Made by a program: the position numbers and the translations under genes. From Muricea muricata (Eukaryota; Cnidaria; Anthozoa; Malacalcyonacea; Plexauridae): a stretch of 64,000 bases of DNA. Below, piece by piece: positions 22,634 through 31,700 of this stretch. The notes under the pieces were generated by a model. The model saw nothing but the letters and a program-made list of their open reading frames with translations, was not told the DNA's origin and did no database searches. The stretch is taken from NCBI GenBank assembly GCA_963855995.1, contig OY979718.1:33050982-33114981 (forward strand). Direction: 5' to 3'. Positions within the stretch are counted from its first letter, which is position 1, and each line of letters starts with the position of its first letter.

Positions 22634-23286
22634 ATGAGTAAAATAAACGTATTCATTGAAAACAACGAAAAGGAACTCCATTTCGACAATTGCATAGTAA
22701 AACCTGCAGGGTCCGTAATGACGTTAAAAAATGCATCCATCTATTGGAATTACAAAAACGTCATTGCAGGTAAAAACGATCACGTTATGCGTGGAACGAC
22801 AAAGATTACTTTCGAAGAGGGTTACTGGACATTCGATATGATCGAGGAAAAATTAGAGGAGCACTCGGTAAAATTAGTAGCCAACAGGTATAATAATACG
22901 TGTAAAATTTATTCGGAATCACAAAATTTAAACCTTAAAAAGTTTGGAAAATTATTAGGTTTCCCCGAAAACGAAGTCGTAAACAGCGGGACGTGGAAAA
23001 CCTCGCCGAGCGTCGTAGACGTAAACAATGGTCTCAGGTACGTGAATATTGTAATATCGTAAACACGGAGGGGAATATCGATACGGACGGGCACTGGAGT
23101 TGTGCGTTAGCCGCGCTCTCGATACCGTCGGATCAGCTTTTGAATTCCACGGTTACCCCATTCAAAGGAATCGATAGCAGCGTTAAAATTACTAACGGAC
23201 AATTTAACAGGATAGTATTTAACGTCGATACGAACATTGAAGATAAGGTCGATATGAGTTTGTTACTCGAATTGTATATCACTTAA
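22634..23286 (+). pseudogene. Minor capsid (penton-like) candidate, one frameshift
   Basis: The first frame (22634-23062) begins MSKINVFIENNEKELHFDN and is beta-rich, with KITFEEGYWTFDMIEEKL and the LGFPENE motif. Its last residues are out of register with a second frame, visible from about 23047 to 23286, that carries CALAALSIPSDQL and ends LLLELYIT. Combined length (~217 residues) and position next to the integrase fit the single jelly-roll minor capsid protein of Polintons. The assignment rests on context and general look, so it is moderate. Confidence 0.6.
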
Positions 23287-23292
23287 AATAAA

Positions 23293-24381
23293 ATGTCAAT
23301 TAGCGATAAGGAATTTGCAAACGAACAAGGGTTGAGAGATATATATTACGATCCGGGAAAGGGTTATCGATCTGCCGAAAAATTATATCAAAAAGCAAAA
23401 GAGGATGGATTAAAAGTAAGCCGGAAACTCGTTAAAGAATGGTTAATAACTCAGGACACGTACACGAGGTACAAACCCCTGATTAGAAAACATAAATTTA
23501 GGAAAACGTTTGTAAAAAACCTCGCAGATCAAATGCAAATGGATTTGGTGGATATGGGAAAATACGCAAATAAAAACAAAGGGTACGGTTGGATTTTAAC
23601 AGCAGTTGACATTTTAAGTCGGTACGCGTTTGCCATCGCCGTTTACAGGAAAGATTTGGAAAATATGACGGGGGCCGTTAAAGACTTACTTAAAAATTTT
23701 AAAGAAAGGTTCGGGAAATATCCGAACGTCGTTCAATTCGATGAAGGAAAAAAATTTTATAACGTTGGTGTTAAGAAATTATTAAAAAACTATAACGTAA
23801 ATTATTTTTCTACAAAGTCCGAAAAGAAAGCTGCAATCGTCGAAAGGTTTAATAGGACCCTAAAAACCGTAATGTGGAAATATTTTTACAGCAAAGGGAC
23901 TTACGATTGGATTAGTGTTTTAGACGAACTCGTCGGAAATTATAATAATACGAAACACACGACCATTCACATGAAACCAAAAGACGTGAATCGTAAAAAC
24001 GAAAACGAAGTATGGATTACGCTTTTTGGTTCGGATTTCGGTGAGCTTCCCTTACCGAAATTCAGGGTAGGGGATACGGTCCGAGTAAGTAAATACAAAA
24101 ACGTTTTTAAAAAAGGGTACGAAGCTAATTTTACCGAAGAAATTTTTAAGATCCTAAAAGTTTTTAGAGGCGACCCGACCGTTTACGAATTAGAGGACCA
24201 CGAAGGAGAACCAATCGTTGGGAAATTTTACGAAGAAGAATTATCCATCGTCAATAAAAAAGACGAAACGTACAGGGTGGAGAAAATACTTAGAAAAAAA
24301 GGCGGGATGGCATTAGTAAAATGGTTAGGGTACGATAGTCGGTCGTGGGTTCCGATAAAAGATATTAAAGATACTAAATAA
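23293..24381 (+). CDS. INT: Polinton integrase, retrovirus-type DDE with C-terminal chromodomain
   Basis: Intact 362-residue frame. The catalytic triad is D84 (in QMDLVDM), D150 (QFDEG) and E184 (AIVERFNRTL), the rve integrase core. An N-terminal helical DNA-binding region precedes it. A KF-RVGDTVRVSK beta module follows, and the C-terminus (~residues 325-358: VEKILRKKGG, ALVKWLGY, SWVP) is a chromodomain with its aromatic residues. The enzyme catalyses strand transfer of element ends into host DNA; the 6-bp target duplication seen here is the expected product. The chromodomain would steer insertion to methylated histone. It is one of the few intact core genes of this copy. Confidence 0.95.
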   Translation: MSISDKEFANEQGLRDIYYDPGKGYRSAEKLYQKAKEDGLKVSRKLVKEWLITQDTYTRYKPLIRKHKFRKTFVKNLADQMQMDLVDMGKYANKNKGYGWILTAVDILSRYAFAIAVYRKDLENMTGAVKDLLKNFKERFGKYPNVVQFDEGKKFYNVGVKKLLKNYNVNYFSTKSEKKAAIVERFNRTLKTVMWKYFYSKGTYDWISVLDELVGNYNNTKHTTIHMKPKDVNRKNENEVWITLFGSDFGELPLPKFRVGDTVRVSKYKNVFKKGYEANFTEEIFKILKVFRGDPTVYELEDHEGEPIVGKFYEEELSIVNKKDETYRVEKILRKKGGMALVKWLGYDSRSWVPIKDIKDTK

Positions 24382-24383
24382 AG

Positions 24384-25835
24384 ATGACGCTCGAAGAAGA
24401 TTTTACAAAGTACGAAAAATCTTGCAGACAGTATTATGGTAAAAATTACGACAAGGCGTTAGGAAATTTAAGGACGACGAAAAAACGGTTACGGGATGAT
24501 TTTTTAAAAAAATATCCAAACGCTAACATCGAAAGGTTTAGTTTCAATGTAACCTTATCAAAAACCGGAGACGTCACCAAGACAAGCGTTTCGTTTAAAG
24601 TCCGCGACGGACAGTTCGTAAACATTACGACAAACGCGTTTAAAGAGTTATATTCCGGCGAGTTGTACTGGTCGCCGAGAATATGGGGAACCGCCGGTAT
24701 GGTCCAACCGTTCGTAAAGAACTCGTCGAACGTAGACGTGAATTCGTTTAAAATTTACGTGGCGGACGATTTGTTTTTCAACGCAAATTTACCGGAACTC
24801 GAAATAAGAAATAACGAGAGTTCGAACGATTATAAAGACAATCCTTATTTAGCAGCGTTATTTGCGGCGTACATCGCAACGTATTCGTGTGGGATAAGCG
24901 AAGAACATTTTAATTACGACGGGCCTAAAATTATTTCGAGCATCGCTAGGTACCATCTTTACTTTCATATGAGAAGATTCGTTAGACAACCTCGTAAAAT
25001 ATCAAAATATATCACGCAAGAAATAGGAAAGATTGTTCTAAATAATAAACCCGTCGTTTACAAATGGACGAAAGAATTTCATTCGGGAAGAGAACAATTA
25101 GGCTATTGGATTTCAAAACAACCGAGAGGAACGGTTAGAAACGCAAGGGTTGTAATGAGTCGTAATAATACGGGACAAATTGGTATTTCGTATATGAAAC
25201 GCGGCGCGCAAACGATCAAGAGTTTAGACGATTGTAAATTATTCATTGCTAGTCAATCAAACGGGTTAACAAAAATAGGACAATTACTATTCCAGGAAAG
25301 CATCGAGAGTTTTGTTTATTGCGTATTAGGCGCACAAGCGAATACGCGATGGCCGATCGTCGGGCGTGGTGCAATGTCCTTGCAAACGCAAGAAGTCTTT
25401 AAAAAATTAGTAAACGATACGATCATCCAAAGCGACCATACAGTAACTATTTCGAATATGAGGAAAGCAATAAAGGACACGAACGTCATGTTGAATATGG
25501 TTATTTCCCCAGGGATTATTTTAATTCCGTCTAACCTTATCATTCTCGATAAAATGGTACTCGGTTACAATAACATTTTGAAGTTAGCGGCAAAAGGCAT
25601 GAGATTTGGAAAGAACGACGACGTTAATTATTTCGAACCTAGTGAAGAATCTGGAAGCGTCGTAAACACCGGGCCTAGCAGCGTACCAAGCCCCGCAAGC
25701 GTAAACACCGAATCAAGTCCCGCAAGTAAGGAATTAAAAAGCGTAAGGCCTGACCCTAAAATAAACGAATCGGAACTAATTTTGCTGGTAATCACGGCCG
25801 CCGGTGGAACATTAATTTCAAAATTTTTAATTTAA
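24384..25835 (+). CDS. Large conserved-looking Polinton protein, unknown function (483 aa)
   Basis: Intact frame starting 2 bases after the integrase stop, so probably co-expressed. Residues 1-130 are mixed alpha/beta. A central region contains YLAALFAAYIATYSCG and a basic RYHLYFHMRRFVRQPRK stretch. A Ser/Pro-rich low-complexity linker (about 425-460) precedes a C-terminal hydrophobic anchor (ELILLVITAAGGTLISKFLI). No protease triad or nucleotide-binding motif was seen. A tail-anchored structural protein is possible, but that is inference only. Confidence 0.75.
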   Translation: MTLEEDFTKYEKSCRQYYGKNYDKALGNLRTTKKRLRDDFLKKYPNANIERFSFNVTLSKTGDVTKTSVSFKVRDGQFVNITTNAFKELYSGELYWSPRIWGTAGMVQPFVKNSSNVDVNSFKIYVADDLFFNANLPELEIRNNESSNDYKDNPYLAALFAAYIATYSCGISEEHFNYDGPKIISSIARYHLYFHMRRFVRQPRKISKYITQEIGKIVLNNKPVVYKWTKEFHSGREQLGYWISKQPRGTVRNARVVMSRNNTGQIGISYMKRGAQTIKSLDDCKLFIASQSNGLTKIGQLLFQESIESFVYCVLGAQANTRWPIVGRGAMSLQTQEVFKKLVNDTIIQSDHTVTISNMRKAIKDTNVMLNMVISPGIILIPSNLIILDKMVLGYNNILKLAAKGMRFGKNDDVNYFEPSEESGSVVNTGPSSVPSPASVNTESSPASKELKSVRPDPKINESELILLVITAAGGTLISKFLI

Positions 25836-26056
25836 ACAGGGTTTTTACTAGGAATCTGTTATGTTTTACTGGAAAAATTTTTTCAATAAACTATAGTAAA
25901 AAACATGGGGACTTAAAAAATTTTTTCAATAAAAAACAACAAAATTATAGATACCTATAATTTTATTAAAAGTTCCTGAAAATTTCCTTTCATAACTTTT
26001 TAAGTTATAAAAGGGAACTAACTATTAAAACGTTCCAAAATTGGATAAATAAAAGA
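25836..26056. promoter_or_regulatory. Intergenic with hairpins and promoter-like module before the GIY-YIG gene
   Basis: It includes repeated AAAAATTTTTTCAATAAA segments, the hairpin ATAACTT-TTT-AAGTTAT (25992-26008), then ACTATTAAAACGTTCC and TAAATAAAAGA just before the ATG at 26057. Confidence 0.6.
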
Positions 26057-26569
26057 ATGAACGATATTAAACCTAGGACGGTTTACTTTCTGAGGAGAAC
26101 AGACAAGGAGGACGATGGGTCCGATCGGTATGTTGGGTCTACATCAATGAATTTAAAGTACCGCCTAAGCTCACATAAGTGCCCATCAAACTATATGAGC
26201 AGATCAAAACTTTACAAGAAGATGAGAAAGGTAGGGATAAACAATTGGGAGATAATTCCCTTATTATCATTCGCGTGCAATAAAAATACTATCCTAAAAC
26301 TCGAAAAGGTATTTATAAAAACATTAAACACCGACCTGAATACGAATTCACCCTTTACAGGTTTTAATAAAAAAGAGTATACCTCTAATTATAATAAGGT
26401 AAACAAGGGAGCCATTAACCATCAAAGGGCAAACTATTACAAGTCAATTATACAAGGGAAGGTACATCATTGCGGTGCATGCAAAAAGTCCTTTTTACAT
26501 AACAACGACCTACGAAGGCACCTTAGGACATTAAAACACTCCTACACTTACCTAAACTCCCTGGACTGA
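26057..26569 (+). CDS. GIY-YIG endonuclease with C-terminal C2H2 zinc finger
   Basis: Residues ~8-60 form the GIY-YIG core: VYFLRR (GIY strand), DRYVGST (YIG strand), then the conserved R of LKYRLSSH and a K/Y-containing helix. A glutamate in LKLEKVFI lies at the expected metal-binding position. A C2H2 finger (CGACKKSFLHNNDLRRHL...H) closes the 170-residue protein and probably gives DNA specificity. GIY-YIG nucleases are sporadic passengers in large DNA viruses and mobile elements. It may aid recombination or replication, or act as a homing-type nuclease. It has its own promoter-like module upstream. Confidence 0.85.
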   Translation: MNDIKPRTVYFLRRTDKEDDGSDRYVGSTSMNLKYRLSSHKCPSNYMSRSKLYKKMRKVGINNWEIIPLLSFACNKNTILKLEKVFIKTLNTDLNTNSPFTGFNKKEYTSNYNKVNKGAINHQRANYYKSIIQGKVHHCGACKKSFLHNNDLRRHLRTLKHSYTYLNSLD

Positions 26570-26758
26570 TTCACCCTCTCCCTCTTCAACTTTCGAAACT
26601 TCCTCATACTTCTTTTTCCGGACCGTCCCTAATCCAATTTGAAAATTTCCTTCTACACCATCTCCACCTTTGGAAAAATAAATCCTAACCATAAATTTCC
26701 GTTTTATATCAACGTCTTCGTTATATAATTTCCTTCCGGTACTTTGTAAACATCCCAT
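26552..26758 (-). CDS. Small minus-strand protein with N-myristoylation-type start (MGCLQS)
   Basis: The open frame extends further upstream, but the plus-strand neighbour begins at 26789, so the start is most likely the ATG at 26758 or the one two codons upstream (26764). From 26758 the protein begins MGCLQST, matching the G-x-x-x-S/T N-myristoylation rule with an adjacent palmitoylatable Cys. About 68 residues; the middle is basic (KRKFMVRIYFSK) and the end is acidic and Glu-rich. The 3' end overlaps the GIY-YIG gene by 18 bases, tail to tail. Membrane association is inferred; no family recognised. Confidence 0.5.
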   Translation of the reverse strand: MGCLQSTGRKLYNEDVDIKRKFMVRIYFSKGGDGVEGNFQIGLGTVRKKKYEEVSKVEEGEGESVQGV

Positions 26759-26764
26759 AATCAT

Positions 26765-26788
26765 TTTATTTGTTTTATTAACAAATAA
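26765..26788. promoter_or_regulatory. Second divergent AT-rich promoter candidate
   Basis: TTTATTTG and ACAAATAAATG arrangement between a minus-strand start (26764/26758) and the plus-strand start at 26789. It repeats the TAAATAAATG context seen at other Polinton genes. Confidence 0.45.
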
Positions 26789-27112
26789 ATGAGTGAAGAG
26801 CATCAAATAACGGTCGGTAAACCTGAAAAGGACCCGAGGAAGGTTGAGGCCGGGAAAAAACTTGCCGAGTTTAATAAAATGGCAAGAAAGGCACCCAAAG
26901 AACCTGAACATCATGAAGAAAGTACCTGCGACAAGGAATGGATGAGCAATACAACTAAAGCCTTATTGCTTGCAGGGGCAGCAGCAGGTATCGGTTATTA
27001 TATGTACACAACAACAGCAAACAACAGCGAAACCCCTCTAAAACCCGTAACCCAAAACAATATCGACGTCCAGGAAAATACCGTTAGTAAATTACGTACT
27101 TTTAAAAATTAA
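26789..27112 (+). CDS. Small single-pass membrane protein, Polinton (107 aa)
   Basis: A charged N-terminal half is followed by a clear hydrophobic segment (ALLLAGAAAGIGYYMY, about residues 58-74) and a polar tail. The start follows ACAAATAAATG. No family recognised. The run of three small plus-strand genes (26789, 27140, 27368) resembles structural or accessory cassettes. Confidence 0.65.
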   Translation: MSEEHQITVGKPEKDPRKVEAGKKLAEFNKMARKAPKEPEHHEESTCDKEWMSNTTKALLLAGAAAGIGYYMYTTTANNSETPLKPVTQNNIDVQENTVSKLRTFKN

Positions 27113-27139
27113 AATAAAAATATAAATAAAGAATAAAGT

Positions 27140-27367
27140 ATGTCGTCTCAAAAAGAAATAATTAACGACGCGTACACCGCGGCCGTAATTACCGCTGGTG
27201 CCGTTGGAGTTTCGTACGCAAGCAAGAAATTTTTAAAGACGCCGTTGGGAGTCCCAGAAACCGTAAACGGAGCAGCAAAACTAGCCGTCGCCGTCGGATT
27301 GGGTACGTTTTTGGTTAAAAAGTTACAAGAGAAAAAATACCTCCCGGAAGAAATCTCTAAAGAATAA
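27140..27367 (+). CDS. Small hydrophobic Polinton protein (75 aa)
   Basis: Alanine/glycine/valine-rich frame with two weak hydrophobic segments (AAVITAGAVGVSYA and AKLAVAVGLGTFLV). Its stop codon is immediately followed by the ATG of the next gene, so the two are probably translated from one transcript. No family recognised. Confidence 0.6.
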   Translation: MSSQKEIINDAYTAAVITAGAVGVSYASKKFLKTPLGVPETVNGAAKLAVAVGLGTFLVKKLQEKKYLPEEISKE

Positions 27368-27775
27368 ATGCCAAGTACCGCAGCAGCAGGAGTATTCAAT
27401 GCGTTCGCATTCGCCGGCGCAGGGCTCTTATTCAAATTCCTCGACAAAAACGGATACGAAGACGAAATGAAACGTCATGATTTAGCTATGGAAAAATTAA
27501 AGGCGGCACAAGATAAATGGTACGAAAACGAAGTAGCAAAAAAGAACGAAATGCAATTATTACGCCTACAATTATCCGACGCAAACGCAGACATCAACAA
27601 GAGGAACATAGCGTTAGGTAATTTAAATAAGATCACCTTCGAAAACAGAACGTTTACAAGAAAACCCCACATTTCAGATTTTTACGAACCTTCCGACGAA
27701 ATGGAAGAATACCAACACGCCGCGGTCGGATTGGCAGGGTTGGTCGGCGGATGGGGAGTATATAAATTAATTTAA
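27368..27775 (+). CDS. Polinton protein with hydrophobic ends and a central coiled coil (135 aa)
   Basis: An N-terminal hydrophobic stretch (AAAGVFNAFAFAGAGLLF) is followed by a heptad-like charged helix (about residues 35-85) and a short C-terminal hydrophobic segment (AAVGLAGLVGGWGVYKLI). It starts with no gap after the preceding gene (…AAATG). Function unknown; the layout suggests a membrane or capsid-lining protein. Confidence 0.65.
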   Translation: MPSTAAAGVFNAFAFAGAGLLFKFLDKNGYEDEMKRHDLAMEKLKAAQDKWYENEVAKKNEMQLLRLQLSDANADINKRNIALGNLNKITFENRTFTRKPHISDFYEPSDEMEEYQHAAVGLAGLVGGWGVYKLI

Positions 27776-27846
27776 TTTCATAACTTATTAAAAAGTTATG
27801 AAAAACACCTAACTATTAAAACGTTTCAAAATTATACTAATAAAGA
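27776..27846 (+). promoter_or_regulatory. Hairpin plus promoter-like module
   Basis: The hairpin TTTCATAACTT/AAGTTATGAAA (about 27777-27804) is followed by ACTATTAAAACGTTTC and ATACTAATAAAGA directly before an ATG (27847). Confidence 0.65.
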
Positions 27847-28132
27847 ATGGCATCCGAAGGTAATAACGAATTTAAAATGAAATTTATGGCCGTAGTAGAA
27901 AACGTCGCCAACGAACTAAAAAAAATTTGTTAAAGAACTAGACCCAGAAAAATTCGTCAATGGACTCGACCTCCAATCTATGCCAGATGATAATCTCGTA
28001 GAAGTATTAAAAAAATTTCTCGAATCAAACTTAATTGCATCGGGGATTGTTAGGGCGCCACTTGAGAATTGTATCAAGTCATACTTAGAAGGAACTATTA
28101 AAACGTTTCAAAATTATATTAATAAAGGATGA
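27847..28132 (+). pseudogene. Small Polinton protein gene with frameshift in an A8 run
   Basis: The ATG at 27847 opens 28 codons ending at TAA (27931-27933), directly after an A8 run (27918-27925). A different frame from the A8 run stays open to 28132, giving about 95 residues in total of helical charged character. The reading frame would run through the next promoter-like module and overlap the following ATG by ATGA. No family recognised. Confidence 0.5.
28092..28128 (+). promoter_or_regulatory. Promoter-like module inside the end of the preceding frame
   Basis: ACTATTAAAACGTTTC, then ATATTAATAAAGG before the ATG at 28129. There is no hairpin here, in contrast to the other copies. Confidence 0.6.
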
Positions 28133-28527
28133 ACTTCAAAGACATTGAAATTGTTAAACTTGAACTTCTGGATACGGTCACCTGGGGTGTTGAAAAGAAC
28201 ATAAGAAACGGTTACTCCATCCCCGTATCAGTGAACGACGACGAAGTAAAAACACAAATAGACCAACTCGTCAAGGAACACAATACAAAAAATCCGTTAT
28301 ACGGGAACGGCCCGATTAAGACACTTTACCTAAAATCAAAACTTTTATCAGAAAAACAAAAGGAAGAACTACTAAACAAAGGGTTAACATACATCAGGGT
28401 GGAATTCGAAACCAGGTCTGTGTATACAAGCGGCGAAGGGACCAATTACCTCTATTTTAAGGTGAACAAAATTGGGAAAATAGATAAACACCTTCCAGAA
28501 GACACGTGTCCCGATGACTATGATTAA
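28129..28527 (+). CDS. Polinton protein of unknown function (132 aa)
   Basis: Intact frame with a promoter-like module directly upstream and a hairpin directly downstream. The sequence is soluble, mixed alpha/beta and ends in an acidic DTCPDDYD tail. No motif recognised. Confidence 0.65.
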   Translation: MNFKDIEIVKLELLDTVTWGVEKNIRNGYSIPVSVNDDEVKTQIDQLVKEHNTKNPLYGNGPIKTLYLKSKLLSEKQKEELLNKGLTYIRVEFETRSVYTSGEGTNYLYFKVNKIGKIDKHLPEDTCPDDYD

Positions 28528-28531
28528 AAAG

Positions 28532-28742
28532 TTTCCGTAACTTTTTTAGAAGTTACGAAAAATTTAACTATTAAAACGTTTCAAAAAATATACTAATAAA
28601 GAAGAAGATCATTCGGCTCCCATTTAATTTACGGTTCATAACTTACCTCTTTCCATGTAATCTCATCTCAAAAATGAGCTGAGATTTTTTCCTTTATCAT
28701 GTGTATATATAATAAAAGAGATAAGTTATGAACCGTAAATTT
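28532..28742 (+). promoter_or_regulatory. Hairpin, promoter-like module and structured leader before the polymerase gene
   Basis: The hairpin TTTCCGTAACTT/AAGTTACGAAA (28532-28560) is followed by ACTATTAAAACGTTTC and ATACTAATAAAGA (to 28604), here without an adjacent ATG. Then AAATTTACGGTTCATAACTT (28625 on, minus sense) and its complement around 28713-28742 form a long stem that contains the ATG at 28728. The stem encloses a smaller AATCTCA/TGAGATT hairpin. Confidence 0.6.
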
Positions 28743-31700
28743 AAGAACCGACGTCGTCAGAAAAAGAAAGAAAAAGCCGTTCAACGCAACCAAAAAGAAG
28801 AACTTCGCCGTCAACGGGAACTTGAAAAAACAAGAATCTCAAAACAACCAGAGCTCGAAAGGTTAGGAAAGAAGATAGGAGAACGACGAGAACACCTTAA
28901 AGAGGAAAGGTTAAGACGCCGGCAAATGCGTAAAAAAGAAGAGAAGGAATTTAGGCAAATGCGCGAAAAAGAAGAATTATCACGTAGAAAGGAGGAGGAA
29001 AAATCACAGAAAAGACGTGATAAAGAAGAGCGTATGCGCAAGAAAGCGGACGAGGACCGGCTCAAAAAAGAAACAAAAAAATGGGAAAAGGAAATAAGGG
29101 ACGAAGAAAAAAGACGTAAATTAGAAGAGAAAAAACGTCGACAAGAAACCAAGAAAGAATATGAACGGGAAGAAAGATTTAGGATCGCAAAAAAAAGTTA
29201 GAAAGCAAATTTAAAAAAATTAAAAAATCCGGTAATAACCTAAGACCAATCTTGGTTTCCGAAGCAACCAGAAAAAACACGAGCAAGTGGATGATCCCCG
29301 GTGGTGGATTTAAAGATCCGCTCGTATTCCTGGAAAGCACGACGCCAGCTGTTGAAAGGCTAATCAATAGCATCGACAGCGTTGGAAAAAAAGTACATAC
29401 CGTATTGGTATGTAAAAAGGGTCGAACGAACCCGGAAACCGGGAAAAATACCCTCACCATTGCTCATTTCAGTAGTAAAACCCACAGCATGATCAGCGAA
29501 GAAGACGTGAAAAACGAATACCCGGTAATGAAAGAAAAAATGTTAGAAAGTCTTGCCAAATACCAAAAGCTTGGAAGCGGATGGCGATTACTATCCGTAG
29601 AAATGTTAGAAATATTTATAACGAAATTCAAACCATTAAACGGTAAAAGTTATAAATTGTTCCCAAAAATTATCGTCAAAAAGAATGCTGTTATCAACAT
29701 GGAAAACGATGACGATCAGTGTTTTAAGTGGGCGGTCACGAGAGCATTAAATCCTACCGAACGTAACCCTAATCGTATTACAAAAATCCTTAAAACTCAA
29801 GCCGAAAAATATAACTGGAACGAAATAGAATTCCCTACAAAAGTAAAAGATATACACAAATTTGAAAAGGACAATAATGTTAACGTTAACGTATTCAGTT
29901 TCGATGAAAATTCTGGTAGGTACGGGAGAGTTTACACACTAAGACTTAGTAAAACAGAACACGAAGAAACCATAAACCTGTTCCTTTACGACGAACATTA
30001 CGGTGTGGTGAAAAATTTAAGTAGGCTCGTTTCCGGTCAACTCAATAAGCAAGGCCACAAAAAACATATATGTCTCAGATGCCTAAACCATTTTAAATCA
30101 TTAAAAAGTTTAGAAAACCATTTGGAACTATGCCAAAACCACGACCATCAAAGGCACGTGTACCCTAACAAGAGTAACAAGCATGCATTCTTTAAAGAAT
30201 TCCAAAAAACGCACAGGGTCCCTTTCGTCGTATACGCAGACTTCGAGTGCCTCGTCGAACCCACCGATAACAAAATAGGAAAAAGAACCGTCCAATACCA
30301 GAAACATACGCCGAGCGGGTTCTGTTATACAATCAAATGCATGGACGAAACCATTTACGAAGACAAAACCGTATTGTATATGGCAAAAGAAGAAGGTGAA
30401 GATATAGGTAAAAAATTTGTGGAATCATTAGAAAAAGATCTTAAAGAAGTTTATAAAATCTTAAAAACAGTTGTTACTATCAAAATCTCTGAACAAGAAG
30501 AGGAAAGTTTTAAAAATGCAGATAAATGTTATGCATGTGGATTAGACCTGAAAGAAGACGATCGTGTAAGAGACCATTGCCACCTCACCGGTAAATACCG
30601 AGGAGCGACACACAGTAAATGCAATCTTAAAATGAGAACTCCAAAATTCGTGCCCGTGTTGTTCCACAACCGAGAAGGTTACGATTCCCACCTGTTTGTA
30701 AAAAGTTTAGGAGGTAAAGTAAGTTGCATCCCAAAAACAGACGAAAAATATATTTCGTTTAGCAAATATATTGAAATTAACAACAATACGAGAAACGATC
30801 AGGAAATGCGCCTAATACGAGCCGTGCGCGCAATGGAATGGACAAAGGAAGAAATAGCCGAAATGATTGATTGGACCGACGAAGAAATAGACCAGGTTTT
30901 AAGCCTCACCGACGAGGAATGTGAAAAAACAAAATTAAAACCGTAAACTTTAGAAATAAGGTTTTTAGACTCGATAAAATTTACTTTAAAATCCCTAGAC
31001 GCTCTCGTAAAAGGACTCGGAACCGACCAGTTCAAATCGTTAGAGAAGGAGATGGGTGATAACAAATTATTAAAGAAAAAAGGAGTCTTCCCATACGAAT
31101 TCATGACCGATTTCGAAAAATTAAACGTAAACAAACTCCCACCCAAAAGCAAATTCTATAGTAGACTCAACGACTCGAATATAACCGACGAAGAGTACAA
31201 ACACGTGAAAAACGTTTGGAAAGAATTTAATTGCAAAACGATGAGGGATTACCACGACTTGTATTTAAAAACAGACGTCTTATTGTTAGCAGACGTAATG
31301 GAAAATTATAGGAATGTTTGTATCGACAATTACAAATTAGACCCCCTTTGGCATTACACGGCACCGGGCCTCGCGTGGGACGCGGCTTTAAAAATATCAA
31401 AAATAGAACTAGAATTAATAACCGACCCGGACATGTATTTAATGATTGAAAACGGTATTCATGGTGGGATAAGCACCATCATGAAAAGGTATGCAAAGGT
31501 GAATAACCCGTACGTCGGTAGAATCAGAGACAAAACGCCGGCTGAAATTACAAAGGAATTAAAAAAATAACAAAGGAAGAACACCAATTTTCCGTGGATG
31601 CAGTTTGCGAATACTTCTGGGATTTTGATGCAGATGAAATTAGAGATCTAAGGGAAAAAATAGAAAGTGGTGAGGTTTTTAACCCAGAACAAACCATAAA

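Noticed and set aside
24384..25835. The large unknown protein as the missing adenain protease
   Set aside because: No ordered His, Asp/Glu and Cys with the usual spacing, and its C-terminal anchor does not fit a soluble protease.
28811..29152. Ser/Arg-rich minus-strand frame
   Set aside because: Shadow of the Lys/Glu/Arg-rich coiled-coil start of the polymerase gene.
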